From NCBI RefSeq assembly GCF_947492455.1, contig NZ_CANLNB010000004.1:1-64000 (forward strand): a DNA stretch of 64,000 bases, written 5' to 3'. Positions within the stretch are counted from its first letter, which is position 1. Every line of letters starts with the position of its first letter. Of this stretch, positions 1 through 7,276 are shown piece by piece. The position numbers were made by a program, and so were the translations under genes. Below the pieces are notes generated by a model. That model made no database searches and was not told where the DNA came from. It saw only the letters and a program-made list of their open reading frames with translations. The stretch comes from an uncultured Aliiroseovarius sp. Its GTDB lineage: Bacteria; Pseudomonadota; Alphaproteobacteria; Rhodobacterales; Rhodobacteraceae.

Positions 1-36
1 AATAAAATATTCTCTCAGACGATGAAACAAAACAAA

Positions 37-63
37 ACGCCGGTAGCCAAAAGCTGCCGGCGT
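37..63 (-). terminator. Rho-independent terminator, best read on the minus strand
   Basis: An 11-bp stem (one G-U pair) with a 5-nt loop lies here. On the minus strand it is followed by a T-rich tract (the complement of the A-rich stretch 21-36), which is the classic layout. On the plus strand the tail is poor in T, so it would be a weak end for a gene left of the window. No minus-strand gene is visible directly to its right. Confidence 0.6.
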
Positions 64-213
64 CTTGCGTTCGGGGGAAGCTTGTGTGCGCACCCTTCTC
101 AAAGACCTAGAACGCCACGCGTAGAACGCTCTTCAGCCCGAAAGCACTTAGTGTCTTTTGAACGATCACGTTAGATATCCCATATTGGTTTAACAATAAG
201 TCAGAGCTTTACC

Positions 214-447
214 ATGGTGGGAGTCCAATACACCAAAAAGGAAGTACTAAGACACTTGATTGGGTATGCCATTTGCTGGGTTATCTTGGCTGCTGATGTG
301 TACTTTCGACCTGAGGGAATAGAAGGGGCCCGATATGAGTACACCCTGAAAACTCTGCGGGTCTTAGCCCCGATAGTTGGGCCGGTTCTGATATGGTCCG
401 CACGGCGTCACGCTTCCGATTGCAAAGCCAAGCGGGACAAAAAGTGA
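214..447 (+). CDS. Small hypothetical membrane protein
   Basis: A 77-residue reading frame that I do not recognise. It has two hydrophobic stretches, about residues 15-30 and 50-62, separated by a charged loop, and a very basic tail (KAKRDKK), so a two-pass inner-membrane protein with the tail in the cytoplasm is likely. No good ribosome-binding site stands before the ATG, and the base composition is more AT-rich than in neighbouring genes. It is flanked by about 140 bp or more without genes on each side. It may be a young or transferred gene, or a chance frame. Confidence 0.35.
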   Translation: MVGVQYTKKEVLRHLIGYAICWVILAADVYFRPEGIEGARYEYTLKTLRVLAPIVGPVLIWSARRHASDCKAKRDKK

Positions 448-591
448 AGCTGGTTGCAGTCTCACCGCACATTTGGACAGTTTTCTAGCGATAAACCGCA
501 CTAAAGGTTAACATGCGGGGACTGGTTATCCCTGGAATGATCGTAAAACAAAAAACAGTGCGTCGTTCCCAGTGAAGAGGAGCGCCCGCCC

Positions 592-1272
592 ATGTCGTCA
601 GACATTCTTGTATTCGCTGCTGCGACCACATTTGTTTTGGGCTACTTGATCATCAATCAGGTGGCTCTGCGTATCATGCTGTTGATCGGGACTGGGCTGT
701 ATATTTGGTACTATGCGGTCGTGAACGATACGCCGCTTTGGCCTGCGATCTGGGCCAGCGGGGCGACCGGATTGGCAAATCTGATTGGGTTGACCAATCT
801 ATTTGTCCGACGATCCAAATGGATCCTTCCTAAACGGGATGTTGACATCTATCCGGCTTTCAGCGCGCTCCCTCCGGGCGATTTCCGGAAACTCATGCTA
901 CTGGCGCGGCGGGATAAATACAATAAAGACAGGGTTTTAACCACCATCGGGACTGCTGTGCCGGATCTGTACTACGTCATATCCGGCGCTGTGGACGTGC
1001 AAAAACAGGATGGCAACTTCACGATGCACAGCGGGAACTTCGTGGGCGAGGTGGCGTTCCTGACAAACAACGAGGCATCAGCGTCGGTTGTGATGGCTGA
1101 AGAGGGGGAGTTGTTGTGCTGGGATGTGACCCAATTGCGCGCACGGGCTGAACGGGATGTGAGGTTCCGGTTGGCGTTGGATGCGATGATTTCCCTGGAT
1201 TTAGCGCGCAAGGTGGCGCAGGCCGGGGCGCCGAAAGAGGCGAGCGGAGACAGTCAGGAAGTCGCCATGTGA
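592..1272 (+). CDS. Membrane protein with cyclic-nucleotide-binding (Popeye-like) domain
   Basis: The N-terminal 75 residues form about three hydrophobic segments (near 5-24, 26-46, 50-70). A cNMP-binding beta-roll follows from about residue 90 to 200. The phosphate-binding cassette region reads GNFVGEVAFL (148-157), but the usual Pro-Arg of the CRP/PKA cassette is replaced (NNEASAS), as in Popeye-domain proteins, which have the same three-helix plus cNMP layout. There is no HTH or kinase domain, so this is not a CRP-type regulator. It may sense or bind a nucleotide at the inner membrane; ligand binding is inferred only. GAGGAG lies upstream of the ATG. It ends 2 bp before the convergent gene. 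Confidence 0.75.
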   Translation: MSSDILVFAAATTFVLGYLIINQVALRIMLLIGTGLYIWYYAVVNDTPLWPAIWASGATGLANLIGLTNLFVRRSKWILPKRDVDIYPAFSALPPGDFRKLMLLARRDKYNKDRVLTTIGTAVPDLYYVISGAVDVQKQDGNFTMHSGNFVGEVAFLTNNEASASVVMAEEGELLCWDVTQLRARAERDVRFRLALDAMISLDLARKVAQAGAPKEASGDSQEVAM

Positions 1273-1274
1273 CT

Positions 1275-1787
1275 TTACTGAGCGTAGCGCAGAAGGACTG
1301 TTTCCAGACCCGGATTCGGAATGGGATAGCTGAGCTCTCCGTTTGACCGATGATCCAGAGACACTCCAACCCGTTCGCCGGTCTCACGATAGAAGCCCGC
1401 CTCGATGCCCGACCGAAACTCCAGCGGATACCCCAAGACAGGACCGCCCTCTGATCGCATCCACCAGCCTGGCATGAAGCTAAGCTCGGCAAAACCTGGA
1501 CCACTTGGCATGCGGAACTCGTTCACGGCTCCTGCGCCGATCCAGACATCTCCAAGGCTGTCAACGGAGACGCCAACGACGGGGCGGAAAGGGCCGAAGC
1601 TGACGGGCAGATCGTGGCGATAATACAGTTCGCCCCCGACCGAATCTGCTTCGAAAATCAAGCTGCCCGCTGACACCGTGTAGCGTGCGACCTCGAGGGC
1701 AGGTTTCACACAGCCGCGGTCGCAGTGATTGACCCACATATCAATCAGCCCGGTCAGCAGAAACAAAATGGCCAATGTGCCGTCCAT
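1275..1787 (-). CDS. PagL-like lipid A 3-O-deacylase (acyloxyacyl hydrolase family)
   Basis: 170 residues with a hydrophobic N-terminus that looks like a signal peptide, then alternating short amphipathic segments suited to an 8-strand outer-membrane barrel. The C-terminal part has the PagL-type catalytic pattern: His146-x-Ser148-Asn in DHRSNGEL and Glu162 in NPGLETVLLRY, with a terminal aromatic strand typical of outer-membrane proteins. PagL removes the 3-O-linked acyl chain of lipid A at the outer membrane. The length matches the family. It is a single gene, convergent with the cNMP protein and divergent from the tRNA. A signal peptidase cut near residues 17-22 is possible; its residues are not certain. 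Confidence 0.7.
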   Translation of the reverse strand: MDGTLAILFLLTGLIDMWVNHCDRGCVKPALEVARYTVSAGSLIFEADSVGGELYYRHDLPVSFGPFRPVVGVSVDSLGDVWIGAGAVNEFRMPSGPGFAELSFMPGWWMRSEGGPVLGYPLEFRSGIEAGFYRETGERVGVSLDHRSNGELSYPIPNPGLETVLLRYAQ

Positions 1788-1888
1788 GAAACCCTCATTT
1801 GTTCCCAGAGACTTAGCCGATATCTATGGTGAAGTCATCCATCCAGACGGGCGAATGCATTTTGTAACAGATTTTTTGCCGATTGCGC

Positions 1889-1917
1889 TTGAGCTTCCCG
1901 AAACCCGGGACTATATA
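1889..1917 (+). promoter_or_regulatory. Sigma-70-type promoter of tRNA-fMet
   Basis: TTGAGC (1889-1894), a 17-bp spacer and TATATA (1912-1917) lie 14 bp before the mature tRNA 5' end. Spacing and boxes fit a housekeeping promoter. Confidence 0.7.
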
Positions 1918-1931
1918 CACCACACTACTGG

Positions 1932-2008
<77 letters not shown>

Positions 2009-2035
2009 AAAGCTGATTAGTGATCAGACACTTAA

Positions 2036-2063
2036 AGGTCGCCTCAGGGCGGCCTTTTTGTTT
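2036..2063 (+). terminator. Terminator downstream of tRNA-fMet
   Basis: The stem AGGTCGCC / GGCGGCCT with a three-base loop is followed by TTTTTGTTT. It overlaps the last codons of the minus-strand recombinase remnant. A diverged copy of the same stretch occurs at about 8899-8930. Confidence 0.85.
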
Positions 2064-2218
2064 GCTTGATGCCTTGTGGAAGCATTGCTTTCGTGGCCGT
2101 TACTTCTTTCCCCAAAGCCAAGGGCCCGGCCAATTCTCCCACAAGATCAATATCTGGTTTGTCACCGTTGGGAACTAGTCTGACCTCTGAAAGAAGAGAG
2201 CGGATGAATTCCGTCGCC
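2044..2218 (-). pseudogene. Truncated C-terminus of a large serine recombinase
   Basis: The minus strand reads through about 58 codons to a TGA at 2044-2046. The peptide contains TEFIRSLLSEVRLVP, then DIDLVGELAGPLALG, which resembles the end of large serine recombinases of the form 'IRSLI..I.L.P...... L.GDLAGILAL'. The frame has no start and is cut on its 5' side by the IS element that begins near 2219. The resolvase catalytic domain and the zinc ribbon are absent, so it is not functional. A second, related remnant in the same orientation lies at 8909-9125. Confidence 0.7.
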
Positions 2219-3256
2219 TTATCCTCCCCTACTGAAATGGTCCGCCGCTATAGTTAGGAAACGGAGGATCAAACATGGGAATTAAGCGACATAAACCAGA
2301 AGAGATTGTCACGAAGTTACGGCAGGTTGAGGTGCTGTGTGGGCATCGGAGCGGCGAGCCTGTCGTGTTCTGGGACCGCACCGGTCCACACAACGTCGTT
2401 TGCCGGTTGGCCCTTCTGACGAGGAGCGTCTAGTGCCTGATAAAATCGACCTGACCCGCCAGTATGGTCGGTATGCGCTGCACGGCAGGGTATTTCCGCA
2501 GGAAATGTCCCAAGAGTGGCTACCGCCGGATCGCAGCTTTGCTCAAAGACGCCGGATGGCTTGTGAACGACAAGCGTGTCGAACGTCTGTGGCGGCGTGA
2601 AGGGCGCAAAGTGCCAATGAAACAGCCGCAGAAACGGATGATCTGGCTCAACGATGGCTCCTGCATTCGTTTGCGGCCGGAGTATCGCGATCACGTTTGG
2701 TCATACGACTTCGTGCATCACCGAACTGATGACGGGAAGGCATTCTGGACTCTGAGCATCCAGAATGAGCACAGCCGGGAATGCCTGGCGATCCGAGTGA
2801 AGCGAAAGCTGAACTCGACCGATGTTATAGGCGCACAGACGGACCTGTTCATCCTGCGTGGCGTCCCGACATACATCCGTTCAGACAATGGCCCGGAATT
2901 CATTGCTCAGGCCGTTCGTGGCTGGATCGCAGCTGTTGGCGCCAAGACCGCTTACATCGAGCCGGGATCTCCTTGGGAGAATGGATATTGTGAAAGCTTC
3001 AATGCCCGGCTCCGCGATGAACTGTTAAATAGCGAAGTCTTCTACAGCTTAAGGGAGGCGCAAATCCTGATCGAAGAATGGAACCTCTCGGTGAATGCTG
3101 GCATTCACCTGCCGGTCAGCGGGAAGCACTACAACACGAAACGACCACGTAGTGCCTTGGGCTACCGCCCACCCGCCACGGAAACCATCGGGCCGATGGA
3201 GCCCACACCAATAATGCACTAACATTCAAACTGGACCACTTAGGTGGCGCTGATCA
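2219..3256 (+). mobile_element. Degenerate IS3-family insertion sequence
   Basis: The left end (near 2219, TTATCC...TGGTCC) and the right end (complement of 3233-3256, TGATCA...TGGTCC) are imperfect inverted repeats of about 24-25 bp. Inside lie the start of orfA and most of orfB of an IS3-type element. No clear target duplication was found. The insertion cut the recombinase gene on its left and borders the peroxidase remnant on its right. The exact ends are approximate because both termini have drifted. Confidence 0.7.
2275..3222 (+). pseudogene. IS3-family transposase, orfA/orfB remnant
   Basis: The frame opens as orfA (MGIKRHKPEEIVTKLRQVEV) and after about 20 codons jumps to orfB in another frame (SERRACRVLG...RRLPVGPSDEE), so the rest of orfA is deleted. 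Near 2475 the frame shifts again, with about 45 foreign bases before GYRRIAALLKDAGW. From there the rve-type DDE core is intact in one frame to 3222: YDFVHH, RSDNGPEF, and WENGYCESFNARLRDELLN. A further insertion of about 14 codons, holding the perfect inverted repeat GGTGAATGC / GCATTCACC (3091-3110), splits the conserved EEW-KHYNTKRP stretch. The element should be inactive by itself. Confidence 0.8.
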
Positions 3257-3293
3257 GCGGCCGATATTGCTATGATCGAGGCCATTTCCGCCT

Positions 3294-3630
3294 AAAAAAG
3301 AATTGGGATGTGTCTTGTTCTTTTCCGAGCAGTTCACCAACTGCAACCTCTGTCACCAGATCGGCGAAAGCCTGATGGACCAGTGTGAGGCCTTTTCCGA
3401 CTACAGTTACCACAACAGTAGTGTTCTACAGCCATCACAATACCACGTTGGAGCCGCGGCGGATTAATCCCGAACCCGGTACGCCTTTTGCCCTTCCTGC
3501 GGTGCCCTGGGCGCTGGCGGTTAAGGAGCTGACGCACGGTCCGGCGCTGGATGACCGACGTATCGACGCGCTGGTGGCGTTCATGAAGACTCTCGCCGAC
3601 GTGCGGTATGAATACCTGCTGGAGGAGTAG
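3294..3630 (+). pseudogene. Remnant of a di-heme cytochrome c peroxidase (MauG/CcpA-like)
   Basis: From 3294 one frame reads KKELGCVLFFSEQFTNCNLC followed by HQ, with a CxxCH haem site, and continues to DYSYHN near 3417. It then stops making sense, and a second frame gives VVFYSHHNTTLEPRRINPEP and ends GPALDDRRIDALVAFMKTL to a TAG at 3628. These are the first-haem and extreme C-terminal parts of the MauG/cytochrome c peroxidase family. The middle, with the region around the second haem, is missing, and no N-terminus or signal peptide remains. It lies directly downstream of the IS element and 2 bp from the DUF1513 gene, on the opposite strand. Confidence 0.75.
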
Positions 3631-3632
3631 GC

Positions 3633-4700
3633 TCAGCCCACCCGCACCAGATGATTGTCCCAGGACCAGTCTCCTGCGACAGGCACGGTTTCGATCACGC
3701 CATTGTTCCGCAGCACAAGTCCACCCTTGCAGCTGATGACCAGCCCCTGTGCGCTTTGGGCAACGCCGCTGGCCACCGGGATATCTGCATCACCCAGCGG
3801 CTGGCCCTGCCTGTCCAGAAAGATCACGTGACCACCCTTGGGTCCGGTCACGGCAATTTCCGCGCCATCCGGGGCTACGGCGATAGAGCCAGCGTAGTGC
3901 TTGAGGCGGGTTTCGGATGGGTGTGTCAGTAGCTCTGGTGTGCCGCCACGGCTAAACCGCGCCACAAGAGGCACAACCTGCGTGGGCGCCCCCTGCCATT
4001 GCAAGGCGGCCACCACCCGACCTGCTGCATCCACATCGATATGGCGCACCGAGTTCTTCTGCATCTCGCCCTGCAACGGCTGGGTTTCCAGCAGCGATCC
4101 GTCTGCAGACACGAAGGCAAGGTTCGTCTGCATGGTCGGGATATTGAGCTTGGCACGGACGAAGTCGGGATGGGTCTGGATGCCACCGTTGGCCACCGCG
4201 AAGTCACCGCTGGCCAAGCGGATGATCTCGTGCGGCCCGATGCCACCACTGGGAAATTCCCCGACCCGCGCATAGCCGTTTTCGACGTCCCACACGCCGA
4301 TGCGCCCGTCCGGGATGTCATAGGCGTTTTCGGTGGTGAACAGGTGGCGCCCGTCGGCGGAAAAGGCGCCGTGGCCATAGAAATGCCTGCCCTCGGGTGT
4401 GGTCAGGCGCGCGACCTCCTGTCCGGTGACGCAATCAAGGACCAACGCAAACGTGCCTGGCCTGCGCGCGAAGGCGACCGCCTGTGCAAGATGGGGATGC
4501 GCTGCGGCGGCGTGACCGCGGCCCGGGATCGGCAGGGCAAAACGCACAGCGCCAGAAAGCGTCAGCCCGACCAGCCAGGTCGAGTTATCCGAGCGATTGC
4601 CCGCCGTCAGGTAGAGCGGTTCACTGAAGTCGGCCCAGAGCGGCGAAGTGCCGGCCGCAAGCCCGGCCCCCGCACCCATCAGGAAATGGCGGCGGCGCAT
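3633..4700 (-). CDS. DUF1513 protein, Tat-exported beta-propeller
   Basis: About 355 residues. The N-terminus MRRRHFLMGAGAGLAAG is a twin-arginine signal with an Ala-rich cleavage region, so the protein folds in the cytoplasm before export to the periplasm. The body has WD/Kelch-like repeats (for example HGAFSADGRHLFTTENAY and SGDFAVANGGI) that fit the DUF1513 seven-bladed propeller family. I prefer the ATG at 4700, which has GGGGACT in front; an in-frame ATG at 4715 would overlap the upstream gene. It is the last gene of the imelysin operon. The family is regularly next to imelysin genes; its activity is unknown. Confidence 0.85.
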   Translation of the reverse strand: MRRRHFLMGAGAGLAAGTSPLWADFSEPLYLTAGNRSDNSTWLVGLTLSGAVRFALPIPGRGHAAAAHPHLAQAVAFARRPGTFALVLDCVTGQEVARLTTPEGRHFYGHGAFSADGRHLFTTENAYDIPDGRIGVWDVENGYARVGEFPSGGIGPHEIIRLASGDFAVANGGIQTHPDFVRAKLNIPTMQTNLAFVSADGSLLETQPLQGEMQKNSVRHIDVDAAGRVVAALQWQGAPTQVVPLVARFSRGGTPELLTHPSETRLKHYAGSIAVAPDGAEIAVTGPKGGHVIFLDRQGQPLGDADIPVASGVAQSAQGLVISCKGGLVLRNNGVIETVPVAGDWSWDNHLVRVG

Positions 4701-4704
4701 AGTC

Positions 4705-5727
4705 TTAGTCCCCATCAGCAGCAGAGAACCCGGTCTCTACGCCAATAGCAGGACCAACACTTTCGTTGACCTGCCGCTGAAGGGACCCAATACGGGTTTG
4801 CAGCGCCTCGACGCGAAAACGCGTTACAGGGTCGGTAACGGCGAGGTCAAGAGGCGTGCCGACGGCTGCGATCCGCATGCGTGTTTCGTTGATCCTATCC
4901 AGCAACTCATCAATCTCGGCAAGATTGTTGTCTCCTGCGAATCCCTGTTCCAATAGGGTGCCAATCCCAAGAAGCTGAGCATCAATGAGTTCAAAACTAA
5001 GCCCCGCCCGCCAAGCTTCGGCCCGGGTCGGCCGCGGCGCATTGAACGTGCCCAAAGGCCGTCCCAATCGAGCGTCGCCGATCCGGGTCAGTTCGAAATC
5101 TGCGGCGGTGAACAGAACCTTGGTGAACTCGTCTGCCGATTGATAGACCGGGTTTTCGGGGCTAGGAGCACGCGCCAAATCGGCCCATCCACCCTTGTTG
5201 AACCAGTCGGCATAAAGCTGGTTGGCCATGCCGTGCAGATGGGCTGAGATGCCAATGACAGCTGGACAAGCCGGCAAGTCGTCAAACAGCAACCGTTCGA
5301 TCGCGGGCAATCCTTGGACCGCTGCGGAATGTTGAGCTATTGTTGCCGGGTCTTGCAGCGCTTCGGGGCTTTCGGTCAAAAGCGCTTTTAGCCCACGCCC
5401 GACATAATCCTTTTTGTCAGGCCAGAATCCCACTGACAGCACGGCGCCGTTCTGCACGATGGGACCGAATTGATAGGCATCCAGCGGCGCCCATGCCAGC
5501 CAAGTTTGTTTGAACGCGTCAGTATGTGCGTCCTGTCCGATCTCAGCAGCACAATAGGATACGGACATTTCAGCCAATGTCTCGGCCGCGTCTCGAAATG
5601 CTCCGAACTGCATCTCGATTACGGTCAGCGCGCGGTCTCGCAAGGCCTCGTGGTCGATATCAGCTGCTTGAGCAGGTGCAGCAAAACACGCAAACCCGAT
5701 CAGCGCTGCTGGGGCAAGGTGGTACAT
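4705..5727 (-). CDS. Imelysin-family periplasmic protein
   Basis: About 340 residues. MYHLAPAALIGFACFAAPAQA is a clear Sec signal peptide, so the start at 5727 is preferred over the ATG at 5760, which lies inside the upstream gene. The mature part is helical and holds GLPAIERLLF, the counterpart of the GxPAxExLLF stretch of imelysin / EfeO M75-like proteins. A second conserved block near LGTFNAPRPTRAEAWRAGLS also fits this family. These proteins bind iron in the periplasm or support iron uptake and do not act as typical peptidases. It is coupled to the di-heme gene upstream: the stop there is one base from this ATG. Confidence 0.85.
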   Translation of the reverse strand: MYHLAPAALIGFACFAAPAQAADIDHEALRDRALTVIEMQFGAFRDAAETLAEMSVSYCAAEIGQDAHTDAFKQTWLAWAPLDAYQFGPIVQNGAVLSVGFWPDKKDYVGRGLKALLTESPEALQDPATIAQHSAAVQGLPAIERLLFDDLPACPAVIGISAHLHGMANQLYADWFNKGGWADLARAPSPENPVYQSADEFTKVLFTAADFELTRIGDARLGRPLGTFNAPRPTRAEAWRAGLSFELIDAQLLGIGTLLEQGFAGDNNLAEIDELLDRINETRMRIAAVGTPLDLAVTDPVTRFRVEALQTRIGSLQRQVNESVGPAIGVETGFSAADGD

Positions 5728-5728
5728 T

Positions 5729-7270
5729 TCAGAGCGACTCCAGAAAAGCGATGAGCGCATCGCGCCCGTTTTTGTCCATCATGCGAACGGCCTCACGCGC
5801 GGCTTCTGCCTCTCCCCCGTGCCAGAGGATGGCTTCGAGCAAAGTGCGCGCCCGTCCGTCATGCAAGAAGTTTGTTTGCCCGCTGACCGTGCTCGTCAAG
5901 CCAATTCCCCATAGTGGTGGCGTGCGCCATTCCCGCCCGGTAGCTTGCCATTCGGGCCGGTTGTCGGCCAGCCCTTCCCCCATGTCATGCAACAAAAGGT
6001 CGCTGTACGGCCAGATCAATTGGAAGCTCTGTTCAGGCCGGTCATCCAGGCGATGGGTCACGAATTTCGGCACATGGCAGGATGTGCAGCCCGCCGTATA
6101 GAACGCCTCTTTGCCAGCCAGAACCTCGGGCATATCGATATTTCGCCGCTGCGGAGGGGCCACATTGCGAGCAAAGAAGGTGATAAGATCCATGACCACT
6201 TCACCGACCTCAAGGTTGTCCTGTTCGGGCGTGTTGCCATCGGGCGCGGCCATGCATTCGGTTTGCAGCTCGGTGCAATCGCCGGTCGCCGCAGGGCGGT
6301 AGGGATTGGATAGTCCGATATCACCGTTCAGCGCGTCCATTGATTGCGCCTGCACGGTCGGCGCCCCGGCCTTGAGCCCGAAACGGCCTGTCATCCACTG
6401 GCCGTAAGGTTCCGACCACACCCGGTTGGCCCGCCCTGAAATGCCATCGCCATCGGCATCGTCTGGGTCAGCATGGGCAAGAAGATCGGCTTCAGGAATT
6501 GCTTCGAGAAGCCCTAGGCCAATCATCGGCGGCGCGACGCGGGGGCTAAGCTGCGTGTCCGGGTGCAACGAACCATAGCCGAGCGCCTCGACCGTGTAGG
6601 TCGGCTTGCGCAATTCGACCACCTCTCCGTCCCCCAGTGTAACAGGAACGGTTTCATAGCTGACCTTCACCCGACCCTCGGCGGGCACACCGAGCACGGA
6701 TTTGTCTTGTAGCTGAAGCCCGTAGTGCGGCTCGGGTGCGTTGGGCAACAGAGCCAGCGCGTCGGCTGAAAGCCCCGAGGCCACATCGGGGATCGACACC
6801 CGCAGGAACAGCGACCCCAGCCGGTCACCGTCACCTTCGGGGGGGCGGCCGCGGCCATTGTTCGGGTGACATGCGGAACAAGCCCGCGCATTGTAAAGCG
6901 GCCCCAGCCCATCGCTGGACACCGTCGCGGACGGCGGCGCAACCCACAGCTTTTCGAACAGGGACGACCCGACCCAAAAGTCCAGCTCGCGGTCTTTCGG
7001 CATATTGCCCGAGGCCGCGTAAAATGACTTGTCCGACGCGGGCGCAAGAAAGGTCGCCGCCCCAGCTGGGCGCAGTTCAAAGGGTTCGGGTGCATTGAAA
7101 TCCTCGGTGGGCGCGGTCACAATTGCGATCCGGTCAGCCTCGGCTTTGCTGCGCGGCGCAATCTCCAGATGCGGCTCACCGAGCGGCTCGGAAAAAGAAG
7201 CGCTGGCGAAGATCGCCAGCGCTGTGGAAAGGAGGGCGCAGGACGCCCTCGATATGCTCTTGGTGGTCAT
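5729..7270 (-). CDS. Di-heme oxidoreductase of the DUF1111 family (putative thiol oxidoreductase)
   Basis: 513 residues with a Sec signal (about 1-27) and two c-type haem sites, CSACH at 131-135 and CTSCH at 395-399. Between them is an Asp-rich loop, DPDDADGDGISG, like a calcium site. This is the DUF1111 family, distantly related to MauG and cytochrome c peroxidases and often called thiol oxidoreductase from old annotations. In the periplasm it could oxidise or reduce iron bound by the imelysins; that role is inferred from gene order. It sits between two imelysin genes, 6 bp after the first, and is intact, unlike the peroxidase remnant at 3294. Confidence 0.88.
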   Translation of the reverse strand: MTTKSISRASCALLSTALAIFASASFSEPLGEPHLEIAPRSKAEADRIAIVTAPTEDFNAPEPFELRPAGAATFLAPASDKSFYAASGNMPKDRELDFWVGSSLFEKLWVAPPSATVSSDGLGPLYNARACSACHPNNGRGRPPEGDGDRLGSLFLRVSIPDVASGLSADALALLPNAPEPHYGLQLQDKSVLGVPAEGRVKVSYETVPVTLGDGEVVELRKPTYTVEALGYGSLHPDTQLSPRVAPPMIGLGLLEAIPEADLLAHADPDDADGDGISGRANRVWSEPYGQWMTGRFGLKAGAPTVQAQSMDALNGDIGLSNPYRPAATGDCTELQTECMAAPDGNTPEQDNLEVGEVVMDLITFFARNVAPPQRRNIDMPEVLAGKEAFYTAGCTSCHVPKFVTHRLDDRPEQSFQLIWPYSDLLLHDMGEGLADNRPEWQATGREWRTPPLWGIGLTSTVSGQTNFLHDGRARTLLEAILWHGGEAEAAREAVRMMDKNGRDALIAFLESL

Positions 7271-7276
7271 GGGACC

